A DNA stretch of 64,000 nt. Source: a bacterium (GTDB taxonomy: Bacteria > Desulfobacterota > Deferrisomatia > Deferrisomatales > Deferrisomataceae). This document shows, piece after piece, positions 9,080 to 16,672 of this stretch (within the stretch, counting starts at the first letter, position 1; each line of letters opens with the position of its first letter). Both the position numbers and the translations under genes were made by a program. The stretch lies in contig JALUTY010000034.1 of the NCBI GenBank assembly GCA_027021615.1, positions 1 to 64,000 on the forward strand, read 5' to 3'. Under the pieces are notes generated by a model. The model worked only from the letters and a program-made list of their open reading frames with translations. It ran no database searches and was not told where the DNA came from.

Positions 9080-11215
9080 CTATTTTTCGAGCAGGGTGTA
9101 CACACCGTCCCAGCCCGGGCCGGGTGGCGACCGCCGGTACGCCCGGCACCGCTCCAGGAACCGGTCGGCCACGGGGTCTCCGGCGAGGGACCGGTAGAGC
9201 TCCTCAGCCCTCTCCCAGTCCTGGTCCGAGTACGCTTCGAACGCCGCCTCGGTGACCCGGGCGATGTGGGCCGCGTCCGCCGCCTCCACCGAGATCAAGG
9301 GCCGATACAGCAGCACCGGCCGGTGCTTCCCCTTTACCCGTACTCGATCGACAACGGCACACGTCCAGTCCGGACCCAGTCTGGCGCGGGTGTCCTCTGT
9401 GAACAGGAGGGGACACCCGTACACCTTGGTCAACCCCTCGAGCCGGGACGCCAGGTTCACGGCATCCCCAATGGCCGTGTAGTCCAGACGCCGCTCCGAC
9501 CCCACGTTCCCGAGCACGGCCGTACCCGTATGAATCCCCACTCCGATCCGAACCGGCGGAAGCCCTCCTGCCTCGAGTATGGGGTTCAGGTCTTCGAGCC
9601 GGGCCAGCATCTCGAGACCACACGTCACCGCCAGATCGGCGTGGTCCTCACACCGAAGAGGAGCCCCCCAGAAGCACATGATGGCATCCCCGATGAACTT
9701 GTCGATGGTCCCCTGGTGCGCGAAGATCACGTCCGCCATGGCCCCGAGGTAGAGGTTGAGCAACCGCACCACGCTCTGGGGATCCAGGCTCTCCGACAGG
9801 CTGGTGAACTCCCGGATGTCCGAGAAGAGGATGGTGAGCTCTTCCTTTCGGCCGGCTCCCGGGAATGCCTGCTCGGAGAACTCGTCCACCACCGCGTCCA
9901 ACACGGCCGGTGAGACGTACTGGGCGAACATGCGGCGGACCCTCCGCCTGCGCCGGTCCTCGGTGACGGCCCGATGGGCCAGACCTCCCAGGGTTCCCAC
10001 AAGCAGGCCTCCCAACGGGGCAGCCATCGGCAGCACCAGGCCGCGTCCGAACGCCCACGCCCCCCCGAGGCCGTAAGCCAGACCCCCGATACCCGGCGCC
10101 ACCGCGGCCCAGAAAGGGTTCGGAGCCCACAGGGCCCACCAGCACACGCCGAGCGTTCCCAGCACCAGGAGAAGGGGAGCGACCCAGGACGGGGCCTCGC
10201 GCAGGAGCTCCCCTTCCACAAGGTTGCCCGCGAGGAACGCGTGGAGAAACACCCCCGGGGTCAAACGAGAGAGGGGCGAGGCCTTCAGGTCCTCCAACCC
10301 TGCGGCGCTCGCCCCGATGAACACGATCCGGCCTTGGAACTCGGCCGGGTCCACCAAGAGCCGCTCTTCACCCCTACGAATCTGCTCCACAGACGCCAGG
10401 ATCCCCCCCACAGAATAGGCATTCACCACGCCGTAGGGCCGCACCAGGCACTGGCCCGCCGCGTCCACCGGGATCGGCTTCCCACCGGCCATGGGCACAC
10501 CCCGCGACATCTCCACCGTCCCCACAGCGGCCGTGCCCAACGAGGGGTAGGCCCACCCTCCCCACACCCGGTAAACGGGGACGCGGCGATACACCCCGTC
10601 CGCATCCGGCTCAAGGTCCACCGCCCCCACCCCAGCGGCAACCCGCCACAGGGAAGCGACCGGGAGGTAGGCGGTGGTCGCCCCCGGTGTGGGTGGGTCG
10701 ACCGGCACGGGCCCTAGGGAGAATCGCTCCCGAAAACCGGCCGGCGCCACCCGGACCTGAATCGGGCCCGCTCCTTCGTCAGGGGTCTCGGTCACGAACT
10801 GGGCCGCATGCACCACAGGGCCCCCTGCGGTTGCTTCGGCCAGCGTCCGATCGTCTGCTCGGTCGGCCGGAGCGACCCCCTGTGCCTCCGTGAACAAGAT
10901 GTCCCAGACGACCCTGCGTGCGCCCCCCAGCAGCAGGAAGTCTGTCACGTCGGCCCACACCCGACGAGGCCAAGGCCAACGACCCACCCGGCTGTCCATG
11001 AAACGGAGGGAGGCCTCGTCCACCAGGACGACCGCCAGCTCCTCGGGCAGGCGGGCATCCGCTCTCGTCCACCTCATTCTCAGGTCAAGGGTCCACCCCT
11101 CGGCGCGGGCAAAGACGCCGAGACTCCAGATCCCGAGCCCAGCTCCCGACAAAAGCAGCCCCAGCCCCAGACCGGAAAGCAGTCGGCGCCGGCGGCGCGT
11201 CTGGGTTTCTCCCAT
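9080..11215 (-). CDS. CHASE2-domain membrane adenylate cyclase
   Basis: A 711-residue class III cyclase. One membrane helix (about 12-36) precedes an extracytoplasmic CHASE2 domain (about 40-335; landmarks AVVLVDEASL, WPWPRRVWADV, DILFTE, IVFIGASAAGLEDLK). Three further helices follow (about 343-412), then the catalytic domain (about 455-640). Metal-binding Asp466 lies in LFSDIREFTSLSE and Asp510 in DKFIGDAIMCFWG. Lys506 and Asp578 (DYTAIGD) are the pair that selects ATP, so cAMP is the expected product. A short helical tail resembles one TPR. CHASE2 presumably senses a periplasmic signal. GAGG lies 5 bases before the ATG. Confidence 0.93.
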   Translation of the reverse strand: MGETQTRRRRRLLSGLGLGLLLSGAGLGIWSLGVFARAEGWTLDLRMRWTRADARLPEELAVVLVDEASLRFMDSRVGRWPWPRRVWADVTDFLLLGGARRVVWDILFTEAQGVAPADRADDRTLAEATAGGPVVHAAQFVTETPDEGAGPIQVRVAPAGFRERFSLGPVPVDPPTPGATTAYLPVASLWRVAAGVGAVDLEPDADGVYRRVPVYRVWGGWAYPSLGTAAVGTVEMSRGVPMAGGKPIPVDAAGQCLVRPYGVVNAYSVGGILASVEQIRRGEERLLVDPAEFQGRIVFIGASAAGLEDLKASPLSRLTPGVFLHAFLAGNLVEGELLREAPSWVAPLLLVLGTLGVCWWALWAPNPFWAAVAPGIGGLAYGLGGAWAFGRGLVLPMAAPLGGLLVGTLGGLAHRAVTEDRRRRRVRRMFAQYVSPAVLDAVVDEFSEQAFPGAGRKEELTILFSDIREFTSLSESLDPQSVVRLLNLYLGAMADVIFAHQGTIDKFIGDAIMCFWGAPLRCEDHADLAVTCGLEMLARLEDLNPILEAGGLPPVRIGVGIHTGTAVLGNVGSERRLDYTAIGDAVNLASRLEGLTKVYGCPLLFTEDTRARLGPDWTCAVVDRVRVKGKHRPVLLYRPLISVEAADAAHIARVTEAAFEAYSDQDWERAEELYRSLAGDPVADRFLERCRAYRRSPPGPGWDGVYTLLEK

Positions 11216-11350
11216 TCGGACCTCATCGCCCCCATGTTCCGTCCCGGCCCCTTCGTGGTCCCCGGGCCCGGCTTCCGCCGGATGCCCGTTCGGCCCCCGA
11301 AGGGGTTCTTCCTTTCCAACGGAACGGAAGGCGCGCGGCTTGAGCCCCGG

Positions 11351-11896
11351 TCAAGGTTTGAGTCTTGTCAGGGCGGTTTCGTAGGCCGCCAGCACGGTGT
11401 CGCTGAACAGCACGAACCGCACCTCTTCCAGCGGGCTTCCCGCCTCCAGGTGGGTGATCACCGCCTCCAGGGCCTCCCGGGCCGCCTCTCCGAGGGGATA
11501 TCCGTAGGCTCCCGTCGAAATGGAGGGAAATGCCACGCTTCGACAGCCGAGCTCCTCCGCTCTCTTCAGGCTCTCGACGTAGGCGCTCTTCAACACCTGT
11601 GGCTCCCCCCGGCCGCCACCCTTCCAGATCGGGCCCACGGTATGAATCACGTGGGAGGCCGGTAGGCACCCCCCGGTGGTCGCCACCGCGTTTCCCGGTG
11701 CAAGCCGCCCGATCTCCTTGACGATCCTCCTGCACTCGTCGAGAATGGCCGGCCCGCCGGCTCGGTGAATGGCACCGTCCACCCCGCCCCCGCCCATGAG
11801 GGACGGGTTTGCCGCGTTGACCACGGCGTCTACCTTCTGCCGGGTGATGTCGCCTCGAACGAGCACCAGCTTCGTGTTTCCGACCTGCCGCTCCAT
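11351..11896 (-). CDS. Macrodomain protein (O-acetyl-ADP-ribose deacetylase type)
   Basis: A 181-residue single macrodomain. Diagnostic loops are VVNAANPSLMGGGGVDGAIH near residues 25-45 and FPSISTGAYGYPL near 125, with HTVGPIW between. The closest known group is YmdB/MacroD-type, which removes acetyl or ADP-ribose groups from ADP-ribose derivatives. The ATG at 11896 is chosen because GAGGAGGTG lies just upstream; a longer reading adds residues without homology. It lies 135 bases upstream of the CHASE2 cyclase on the same strand, so it may or may not share its transcript. Confidence 0.9.
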   Translation of the reverse strand: MERQVGNTKLVLVRGDITRQKVDAVVNAANPSLMGGGGVDGAIHRAGGPAILDECRRIVKEIGRLAPGNAVATTGGCLPASHVIHTVGPIWKGGGRGEPQVLKSAYVESLKRAEELGCRSVAFPSISTGAYGYPLGEAAREALEAVITHLEAGSPLEEVRFVLFSDTVLAAYETALTRLKP

Positions 11897-11975
11897 GGTG
11901 CACCTCCTCGTCGAGTGGGTTGTGGGGCAAGAGACCAACGACCGATCTTCGTAAGTTCGGGCCTTCGGCCCGCTG

Positions 11976-12007
11976 GGAGGCTGGGACGCTAGGAGGCTGG
12001 GAGGCTA
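11976..12007 (+). repeat. Four tandem GGASGCTR octamers
   Basis: The units read GGAGGCTG, GGACGCTA, GGAGGCTG, GGAGGCTA. The same octamer family is found at 44536-44567 and, inverted, at 60064-60095. It always lies within about 300 bases of a copy or half of the dispersed palindromic element. Confidence 0.8.
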
Positions 12008-12036
12008 AAGTGTCTGCGCCAGCACCTCACAACCCC

Positions 12037-12226
12037 GGGGGGCATGGGGTCTGCCGGAGAGCCGGGTGCGGCTCCTATGCTCGCCGCGCAGTGCCTCCGG
12101 CGTCCGGACCGCGAAATGGTACCCATTGCATGCAGCTGTGATGAAACCAGTTCCGGTGTTTCGTGCCTGCGCGGCGAATCTCAACGCTCGGCTTCGCGCC
12201 CGGCCGGAGGCAGACTCCATGCCCCG
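12037..12226 (+). repeat. Dispersed palindromic element, copy 1 (~190 bp)
   Basis: The left half opens GGGGCATGGGGTCTGCCGG, and the right half is an inverted, related unit closing with GGAGGCAGACTCCATGCCCC. Both halves contain GCCGCGCAG-type core sequence. The full-length copy at 59803-59999 is inverted relative to this one and aligns along its whole length. A shorter full copy is at 55919-56077, with halves at 44703-44741 and 52684-52723 and a fragment at 43117-43135. Confidence 0.75.
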
Positions 12227-12305
12227 CACGCAACGCTCGGACCGAGACTTGCACAAAGTCCGTACCCCGCAAACAGGCCACCCAGTGGTCTACCGGAGCT
12301 TCCGA

Positions 12306-12815
12306 ATGTCCGACCATGAACCGATCTTCACCGAGGTGCCGTGGGACCCGGATGTGCAGGCGTTCTTGGACCAGATGATCCGGGTGCGGCCCGACCTGTA
12401 CCTGGATCCCATGGTGGGCGAGCCCTGGTCCTGCGATCCGGCCCGCTGCCGGCCCCGTCTGGGCCCGAACCTGTGCTGCAAGGTGGAGCGACGGTGCCGC
12501 CACTTCGACGGCAAGGGGTGCCGGATCCACTCCACCAAACCGTTCGCCTGCGCCCTGTTCCCGTTGGATCTCGTGACTGTCCGAGGCATCCGGGTCGTGA
12601 CCACGGTGAAGAACCCGGACTTTTTCCGGCTGGGATGGTGCCGGTTCGACCGGGACATGCTCTGCTGCTTCCCAGACCAGTCCGCCGGTGCTCCGCCGAT
12701 GATCCAGGCCCAGGAACCCGTTCTCCGTAGAGTGTTCACGGCTGCCGAGTGGAACCTCATGCTCCGCGCCCTGGGGGACGATACGAGAGTCTTGGCCCGA
12801 GCCGAGTCCCTCTGA
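12306..12815 (+). CDS. YkgJ-like cysteine-cluster (Zn/Fe-chelating) protein
   Basis: A 169-residue protein with ten cysteines, most in the pattern of the YkgJ/CxxCxxCC family. Cys57-Cys58, Cys64, Cys72 and Cys82 lie within NLCCKVERRCRHFDGKG and IHSTKPFACALFP; Cys43, 48, 112, 120 and 121 flank them. The family probably binds zinc or an iron-sulfur cluster, with unknown cellular function. The ATG at 12306 has GGAG seven bases upstream; longer readings would run into the repeat element. The next gene follows after 17 bases. Confidence 0.75.
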   Translation: MSDHEPIFTEVPWDPDVQAFLDQMIRVRPDLYLDPMVGEPWSCDPARCRPRLGPNLCCKVERRCRHFDGKGCRIHSTKPFACALFPLDLVTVRGIRVVTTVKNPDFFRLGWCRFDRDMLCCFPDQSAGAPPMIQAQEPVLRRVFTAAEWNLMLRALGDDTRVLARAESL

Positions 12816-12832
12816 CGCTTCCGTGGAGCCCC

Positions 12833-13702
12833 ATGGCCCAGACCGACTCCCTGCTGAAACGACGATTTCCGGCCGTGACCGGGGCCGTGTTCCTCGTCCT
12901 GTTCTGTGGCCTGTTGGCCGTGGAGTGGTTGTTCTTCCGGCGCGAGGCGGTCCACCATGCGGAGGAGACCGCCCAGACCATGACGGAGTTCCTGCGGCGG
13001 GAGCTCGAGAACACCTTTCCGCTCCCCACCATCCTTGAGGGGCTCGGGGATCCGGAGCTCTACGAATACTTCGACCACCTGATCCGAGACAAGTTGGCCC
13101 TGCTGGGGCTGTTGAGGGCCCGGATCTACTCACCGGACGGCACGGTGCTCTACGCTACGGACGCTCGTCTGGTTGGCCGCCGGATCTCTGACCACGACGA
13201 GGTCGCCCGCGCAAGCCAGGGCCATCCCGTGTCCGAGGTGATCTCGCAGGCCCGGTTCCGCTCCCGCTACGGCCTGCCCGCTCCCACGGAGTACATCGAG
13301 TCCTACCTTCCCTTGGAAGAGCAGAACGCCCAGGGTGGCCACTACGTGTTCGAGGCCTACCAGGACTTTGTGCCGGTGGCTGCGGGGTACGTGCGGGCGT
13401 TCCTCCTGACGGGGCTCTCCACGGGGGGCCTGCTCGCGGCGGCCATGGTTGTGCTGTGGCGCCTTCATCGGCGGGCCCAAAAGCTCGAGAACACCGTGCA
13501 CGCCCTGGAGCAGTTCCTGCCGATCTGCGCCGGTTGCAAGAAGATCCGGGTGGAGGAAAAGGGGAAGCACCAGGAGTGGATCAGCGTGGAGCAGTACTTC
13601 GAGGAGCGCCAGAGTGTGGCGTTCAGCCACGGTCTGTGCGACGAGTGCTTACAGAAGCTCTACCCAGATTTTGCCGAAGGGATTCTGAACAAAAAGGGGT
13701 GA
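12833..13702 (+). CDS. Two-helix membrane sensor with a C-terminal cysteine motif
   Basis: A 289-residue protein. Helix 1 lies at about 13-33 (GAVFLVLFCGLLAVEWLFF), a periplasmic region of about 150 residues follows, and helix 2 is at about 187-211. A short coiled coil leads into the ending ICAGCKKIR ... W..VE.Y ... FSHGLCDECLQKLYP. From memory, that ending is a recurrent C-terminal extension of PAS and receiver-type signalling proteins in deltaproteobacteria. Here it hangs on a membrane sensor with no kinase, GGDEF or HAMP domain. The periplasmic part has cache-like spacing (VLYATDARLVGRRI) but no certain family match. GGAG lies 5 bases before the ATG. Confidence 0.6.
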   Translation: MAQTDSLLKRRFPAVTGAVFLVLFCGLLAVEWLFFRREAVHHAEETAQTMTEFLRRELENTFPLPTILEGLGDPELYEYFDHLIRDKLALLGLLRARIYSPDGTVLYATDARLVGRRISDHDEVARASQGHPVSEVISQARFRSRYGLPAPTEYIESYLPLEEQNAQGGHYVFEAYQDFVPVAAGYVRAFLLTGLSTGGLLAAAMVVLWRLHRRAQKLENTVHALEQFLPICAGCKKIRVEEKGKHQEWISVEQYFEERQSVAFSHGLCDECLQKLYPDFAEGILNKKG

Positions 13703-13716
13703 CGGCTTCCCTTACG

Positions 13717-14841
13717 CTACCGCCGCCGGCCCGGCCGGCGTGACTTCCGGGCCGGGGCGCTCTTTCGCTCCGCCACGGCCAGATAGCCCGTCACCTCGTC
13801 CCGATCGTGGTACAGGTGCCTCAGCCGCAACGCGTACCCCTTGTTTGCCCGCCCCATCTCTCGCTCCACGATGGCCCGGCACCGCTGCACCGCCTCGAGC
13901 CGGCGGTCGCCCGGCAGCTTCCAGTTGAACAGGAGCCACCGGGCCCGGCCCCTGGCTGCCCACAGACCCACGAGCCGCGCCACCCGCTCGCCCGGCTTGA
14001 CCATGTCGCACACCATCCAGTCCACCGGCCTATCGGGGCGGAACCGGAACCCGTCGGCCCGGACGTGCTCCACAAGCCCGGTCTCCAAAACCTCCGAAGC
14101 CAGGCGGGCGTTGTCCACCGCCGTGACCAACAGGCCCCGGCGCGCGAACTGCCAGGACCACCCGCCCGGCGCCGCGCCCAGGTCCACGACCCGGCGGCCT
14201 GGCTTGAGCGCCTTCTGGCGCTCGTGCTCCGTCAAAAGCACGTGGAGCGCCTCCTCCACCTTGCGGGCCGCCCGGCTCGGCGCGCCGGGCGGCACCGCGA
14301 GACGGGCGATGCCCCCCGGCCACGGCGACGAGTTCCTCGGGTCGGACACCCCAACCCAGAAACGTCCCGTCGGCACGACGGCAACGTGGATCCGGGGCGC
14401 CCGACGGTGCCGAGACGACAGCCATCCCCTGGCCTCCAGCTCCGGCCGAAGGCGGCGGGACAGGGTCTCGCACCGAGACCACAGCCGGCGGCCGGCCTCG
14501 GAGTCCGGCGCCTCCACCACCAGGTCGCGGGCCCGAGGCGTTCCCCCGGCCCTCCGTGCGGTCTCTTCCAGGGCCGCGATCACGTCCCCGGGCTTCGGCA
14601 AGCCCGCACCTTCCCCCAGGACACGGAACCACTGGCGGGCGAACACAAAGGTGAAGGGACGGATCGAAGCGACCAGATTTCGGGCCACTTCCGGTCCGGG
14701 AATGTCGAGGAGCACCCACCCGGCACCGGAGGAAGCGTGGAGCCGCACGGACGCCCCGGCCCACCGGACGACCTCCGTGCCCAGGTCGTCCTCGAACCCG
14801 GGTCGGCAGAACCAAACGAGGCGATCCCTTGGGGTGATCAT
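13717..14841 (-). CDS. rlmM: RlmM-like 23S rRNA 2'-O-ribose methyltransferase
   Basis: A 374-residue SAM-dependent methyltransferase. The N-terminal part (WFCRPGFEDDL) matches the RlmM THUMP-containing half. The Rossmann domain shows VVDLGAAPGGWSWQFARRG, TAVDNARLASEV, ADGFRFRP and DWMVCDMV, and the LLFNWKLP motif carries the KDKE-type catalytic lysine. RlmM methylates C2498 of E. coli 23S rRNA. The basic tail (KSAPARKSRRPGRRR) may bind RNA. No strong ribosome binding site precedes the ATG at 14841, but the protein start aligns with the family. It converges on the sensor gene 15 bases away. Confidence 0.85.
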   Translation of the reverse strand: MITPRDRLVWFCRPGFEDDLGTEVVRWAGASVRLHASSGAGWVLLDIPGPEVARNLVASIRPFTFVFARQWFRVLGEGAGLPKPGDVIAALEETARRAGGTPRARDLVVEAPDSEAGRRLWSRCETLSRRLRPELEARGWLSSRHRRAPRIHVAVVPTGRFWVGVSDPRNSSPWPGGIARLAVPPGAPSRAARKVEEALHVLLTEHERQKALKPGRRVVDLGAAPGGWSWQFARRGLLVTAVDNARLASEVLETGLVEHVRADGFRFRPDRPVDWMVCDMVKPGERVARLVGLWAARGRARWLLFNWKLPGDRRLEAVQRCRAIVEREMGRANKGYALRLRHLYHDRDEVTGYLAVAERKSAPARKSRRPGRRR

Positions 14842-14958
14842 GGCGGCGCAGGGTACGGGGCCACCGCCGAAACGTCAAGGCGCAGGGGATTGTCTTTACC
14901 GAGATCTCTGGTAGGTTGGGTTTACGACTCCTCGCCCCGGGGGATAGAGAGGAGAGCC

Positions 14959-15387
14959 GTGGACGGCCTTTTTCGGTTTGTCACATGGCCCCGCGGGGGC
15001 TGCGGGTGGGAGGACTCTGCGATCGGCCGGATGTCGCGCCGGCTCGGGCGGGGGGCCCACCGCGTCCTCGGACGGGCGGGATGCCGATCCTGCGGAAAAT
15101 GTTGCGAGCTGTTCGGGGCGAACCTTACGGCCACCCCGGGGGACGTGGCCCGATGGACCCGGGAGGGCCGCTTCGAGCTGCTGGCTCGGGTGAGCTCTAT
15201 GGGCCACCTGTGGATCGATCCGGCCACGGGCACGCGCCTGTCCCGATGCCCCTACCTGGTGCGGATCGCACCGGGGAGGGCCCGGTGCCGGATCCACGCG
15301 ACCAAACCCCAGATGTGCCGGGACTACCCCACCTTGGCCCACGGCAAGCGGTGTGTGGCGAACCGGCTGTTTCCCCTGAACCACTGA
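14959..15387 (+). CDS. YkgJ-family cysteine-cluster protein
   Basis: A 142-residue protein with the classic CxxCxxCC cluster: Cys42, 45, 48 and 49 in CRSCGKCCELFG. Later cysteines are at 97, 110 and 120 (RCRIHATKPQMCRDYP) and 132. It is a second, clearer member of the family seen at 12306. A GTG at 14959 with GGAGAG just upstream is chosen; an in-frame ATG at 15031 is an alternative that would still keep all the cluster cysteines. It is divergent from rlmM. Confidence 0.75.
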   Translation: MDGLFRFVTWPRGGCGWEDSAIGRMSRRLGRGAHRVLGRAGCRSCGKCCELFGANLTATPGDVARWTREGRFELLARVSSMGHLWIDPATGTRLSRCPYLVRIAPGRARCRIHATKPQMCRDYPTLAHGKRCVANRLFPLNH

Positions 15388-15581
15388 CGGCGATCGGGGG
15401 GGAGCCACAGATCACACAGATTGGCACAGATCGGGGGCCTCCCAGACCGTTTGTCCGCCCGTCGGCATACCGGAAACGGTGGGGAATCGTAGGGGCCGAG
15501 ACGAACACCACCAGGGAATCGACCCCGTGCACCCGATATACCACCGTCCTTGGCAACCCGTCTGTGGCCCAGACGGCTTCC
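15388..15581. repeat. Intergenic CACAGAT-type short repeat tract
   Basis: This 194-base gap between convergent genes contains three near-tandem CACAGAT units around 15401-15432 (AGATCACACAGATTGGCACA). This is a type of low-complexity intergenic sequence common in bacteria. No gene or terminator was recognised in the rest. Confidence 0.4.
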
Positions 15582-16052
15582 TCATTTCCCCCGCGGATTC
15601 TTGCCTTCCCGGAAGACCCGGAGCCACTCCTCCACCTCCTCCGCCGCCGGCTCCGGCTTCTCCGGGTCGGGAGCACCCGGCCGCCTCGGCCGGACCCGCT
15701 CCCAGAACGCCTCCGCGGTCTCCACCCGGCCCCCCAGACCGCGCACCCGCACCGCCAGCCGTCGGTCCGAGGTGACGACCAAGGCCGATCGGGGGTTGGA
15801 CCTCCGCAGCAACCGAAGGATCTCGTCGTCTGCCGTCCGCGCGGACGGGGCGTAGATCACCCGGAGCGCCCCCACCCGCCCGGCTTGTGCGTCGCCAGCC
15901 CGGTCACCATCGAACACCACGGTCACCCGCTCCCGCCGGGAGGAGGCCCACGCCGATAGCCGCTCGATCACGCGTCCGCGCCCCTCCTCCTCGCGGCTCA
16001 GGGGGATGCGGAGCCCCCGGCCGATCAGGTTGTGCCCGTCCACCACGATCAC
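15582..16052 (-). CDS. NYN-domain (YacP/PIN-like) RNase
   Basis: A 156-residue protein. It opens with the NYN strand and acidic site VIVVDGHNLIG, then VVFDGDRAGDA, SARTADDEILRLL and ALVVTSDRRLA. These supply the conserved acidic residues of a PIN-like nuclease. The closest known relative is YacP/Rae1 of Bacillus, a ribosome-associated endoribonuclease, but the exact role here is unknown. The GTG at 16052 is chosen because GGAGG lies seven bases upstream and the domain begins right there. It follows fliW on the same strand after a strong hairpin, so it is probably transcribed separately. Confidence 0.8.
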   Translation of the reverse strand: MIVVDGHNLIGRGLRIPLSREEEGRGRVIERLSAWASSRRERVTVVFDGDRAGDAQAGRVGALRVIYAPSARTADDEILRLLRRSNPRSALVVTSDRRLAVRVRGLGGRVETAEAFWERVRPRRPGAPDPEKPEPAAEEVEEWLRVFREGKNPRGK

Positions 16053-16132
16053 CGTGCCGCCTCCGGCAAGAACCTTGCCAACTCCGCTCCCTATAGCAGG
16101 AGCCCCGCCGCCGGTCCACCCCCGGCGCAAGA

Positions 16133-16162
16133 ACGCCCGCCGGGGCGGTACCCGGCGGGCGT
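16133..16162 (-). terminator. Hairpin after fliW, likely end of the flagellar operon
   Basis: A perfect 12-bp stem (ACGCCCGCCGGG with its complement) encloses a 6-base loop, 27 bases beyond the fliW stop. On the minus strand it is followed by TCTTGCG, a poor T run. It is therefore either a weak intrinsic terminator or a 3'-end stabilising hairpin. Confidence 0.5.
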
Positions 16163-16189
16163 CGAGCCCAAACGTGCCGGCTCGCGGCC

Positions 16190-16642
16190 TCACCCCGTGG
16201 CCTCGCGTGCCCGCTCCCCTGGGGGGAACAGCTGCGCCCGCAAGGGGTAGCCCGAGCCTTCGAGGACCACCTGCCGGGCCACCTTGCGCTCGGTGTTGAA
16301 CACGATGGGCGCCAGCAGGTTGGCTGTGGCGCCTTCGATGCCTTCGGACAGGTTCACCACCACGGCCACGGCAGCCTGATCCGGGTTGGTGATCCGGAGG
16401 TCCCGCAGCTCGGTCTCCTTGGCCTCAATCCGGTAGTCCGGAAAGAACGGCCGGGGATCCGTGATCAGGAAGCATACCTCCGGGTGGTCCACCGACTGAA
16501 GCCACTGAAACGGAACCTCTGGGTCCGGGTCCAGCACCACGAACCGCAGGTCGTTCGGGAACCCCAGCATGGGTTGTGTGAACGTCACGATCTGGGCTTC
16601 GTCGATCTCCACGGGGCCAAAGGCAGGGGTACGGATCTCCAC
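16190..16642 (-). CDS. fliW: Flagellar assembly factor FliW
   Basis: A 150-residue protein with the FliW pattern: FTQPMLGFPNDLRFVVLDP, PFQWLQSVDHPEVCFLI, then NLSEGIEGATANLLAPIVFNTE and RKVARQVVLEGSGYPLRA near the end. FliW binds flagellin and, in many bacteria, CsrA, linking flagellin level to its own mRNA translation. The GTG at 16642 is chosen because AGGAGGTGA lies five bases upstream; a GTG three codons earlier would overlap that site. csrA, which often follows fliW, is not adjacent. It is the last gene of the flg run. Confidence 0.93.
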   Translation of the reverse strand: MEIRTPAFGPVEIDEAQIVTFTQPMLGFPNDLRFVVLDPDPEVPFQWLQSVDHPEVCFLITDPRPFFPDYRIEAKETELRDLRITNPDQAAVAVVVNLSEGIEGATANLLAPIVFNTERKVARQVVLEGSGYPLRAQLFPPGERAREATG

Positions 16643-16672
16643 GGGGGTCACCTCCTCACGCGCGTGCGGCGC

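Larger units (their letters stand above)
11939..12305. repeat. Gene-free stretch holding octamer repeats and a full palindromic repeat element
   Basis: No gene is credible here. 11976-12007 is four tandem octamers of the GGASGCTR type. 12037-12226 is a complete copy of the dispersed palindromic element. It begins GGGGCATGGGGTCTGCC, carries a CTCGCCGCGCAG segment, and ends in a half that is the reverse complement of a similar unit (GGAGGCAGACTCCATGCCCC). A second copy in the opposite orientation is at 59803-59999. The following 30 bases (CCGAGACTTGCACAAAGTCC) resemble the sequence at 44797-44816. Confidence 0.75.
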
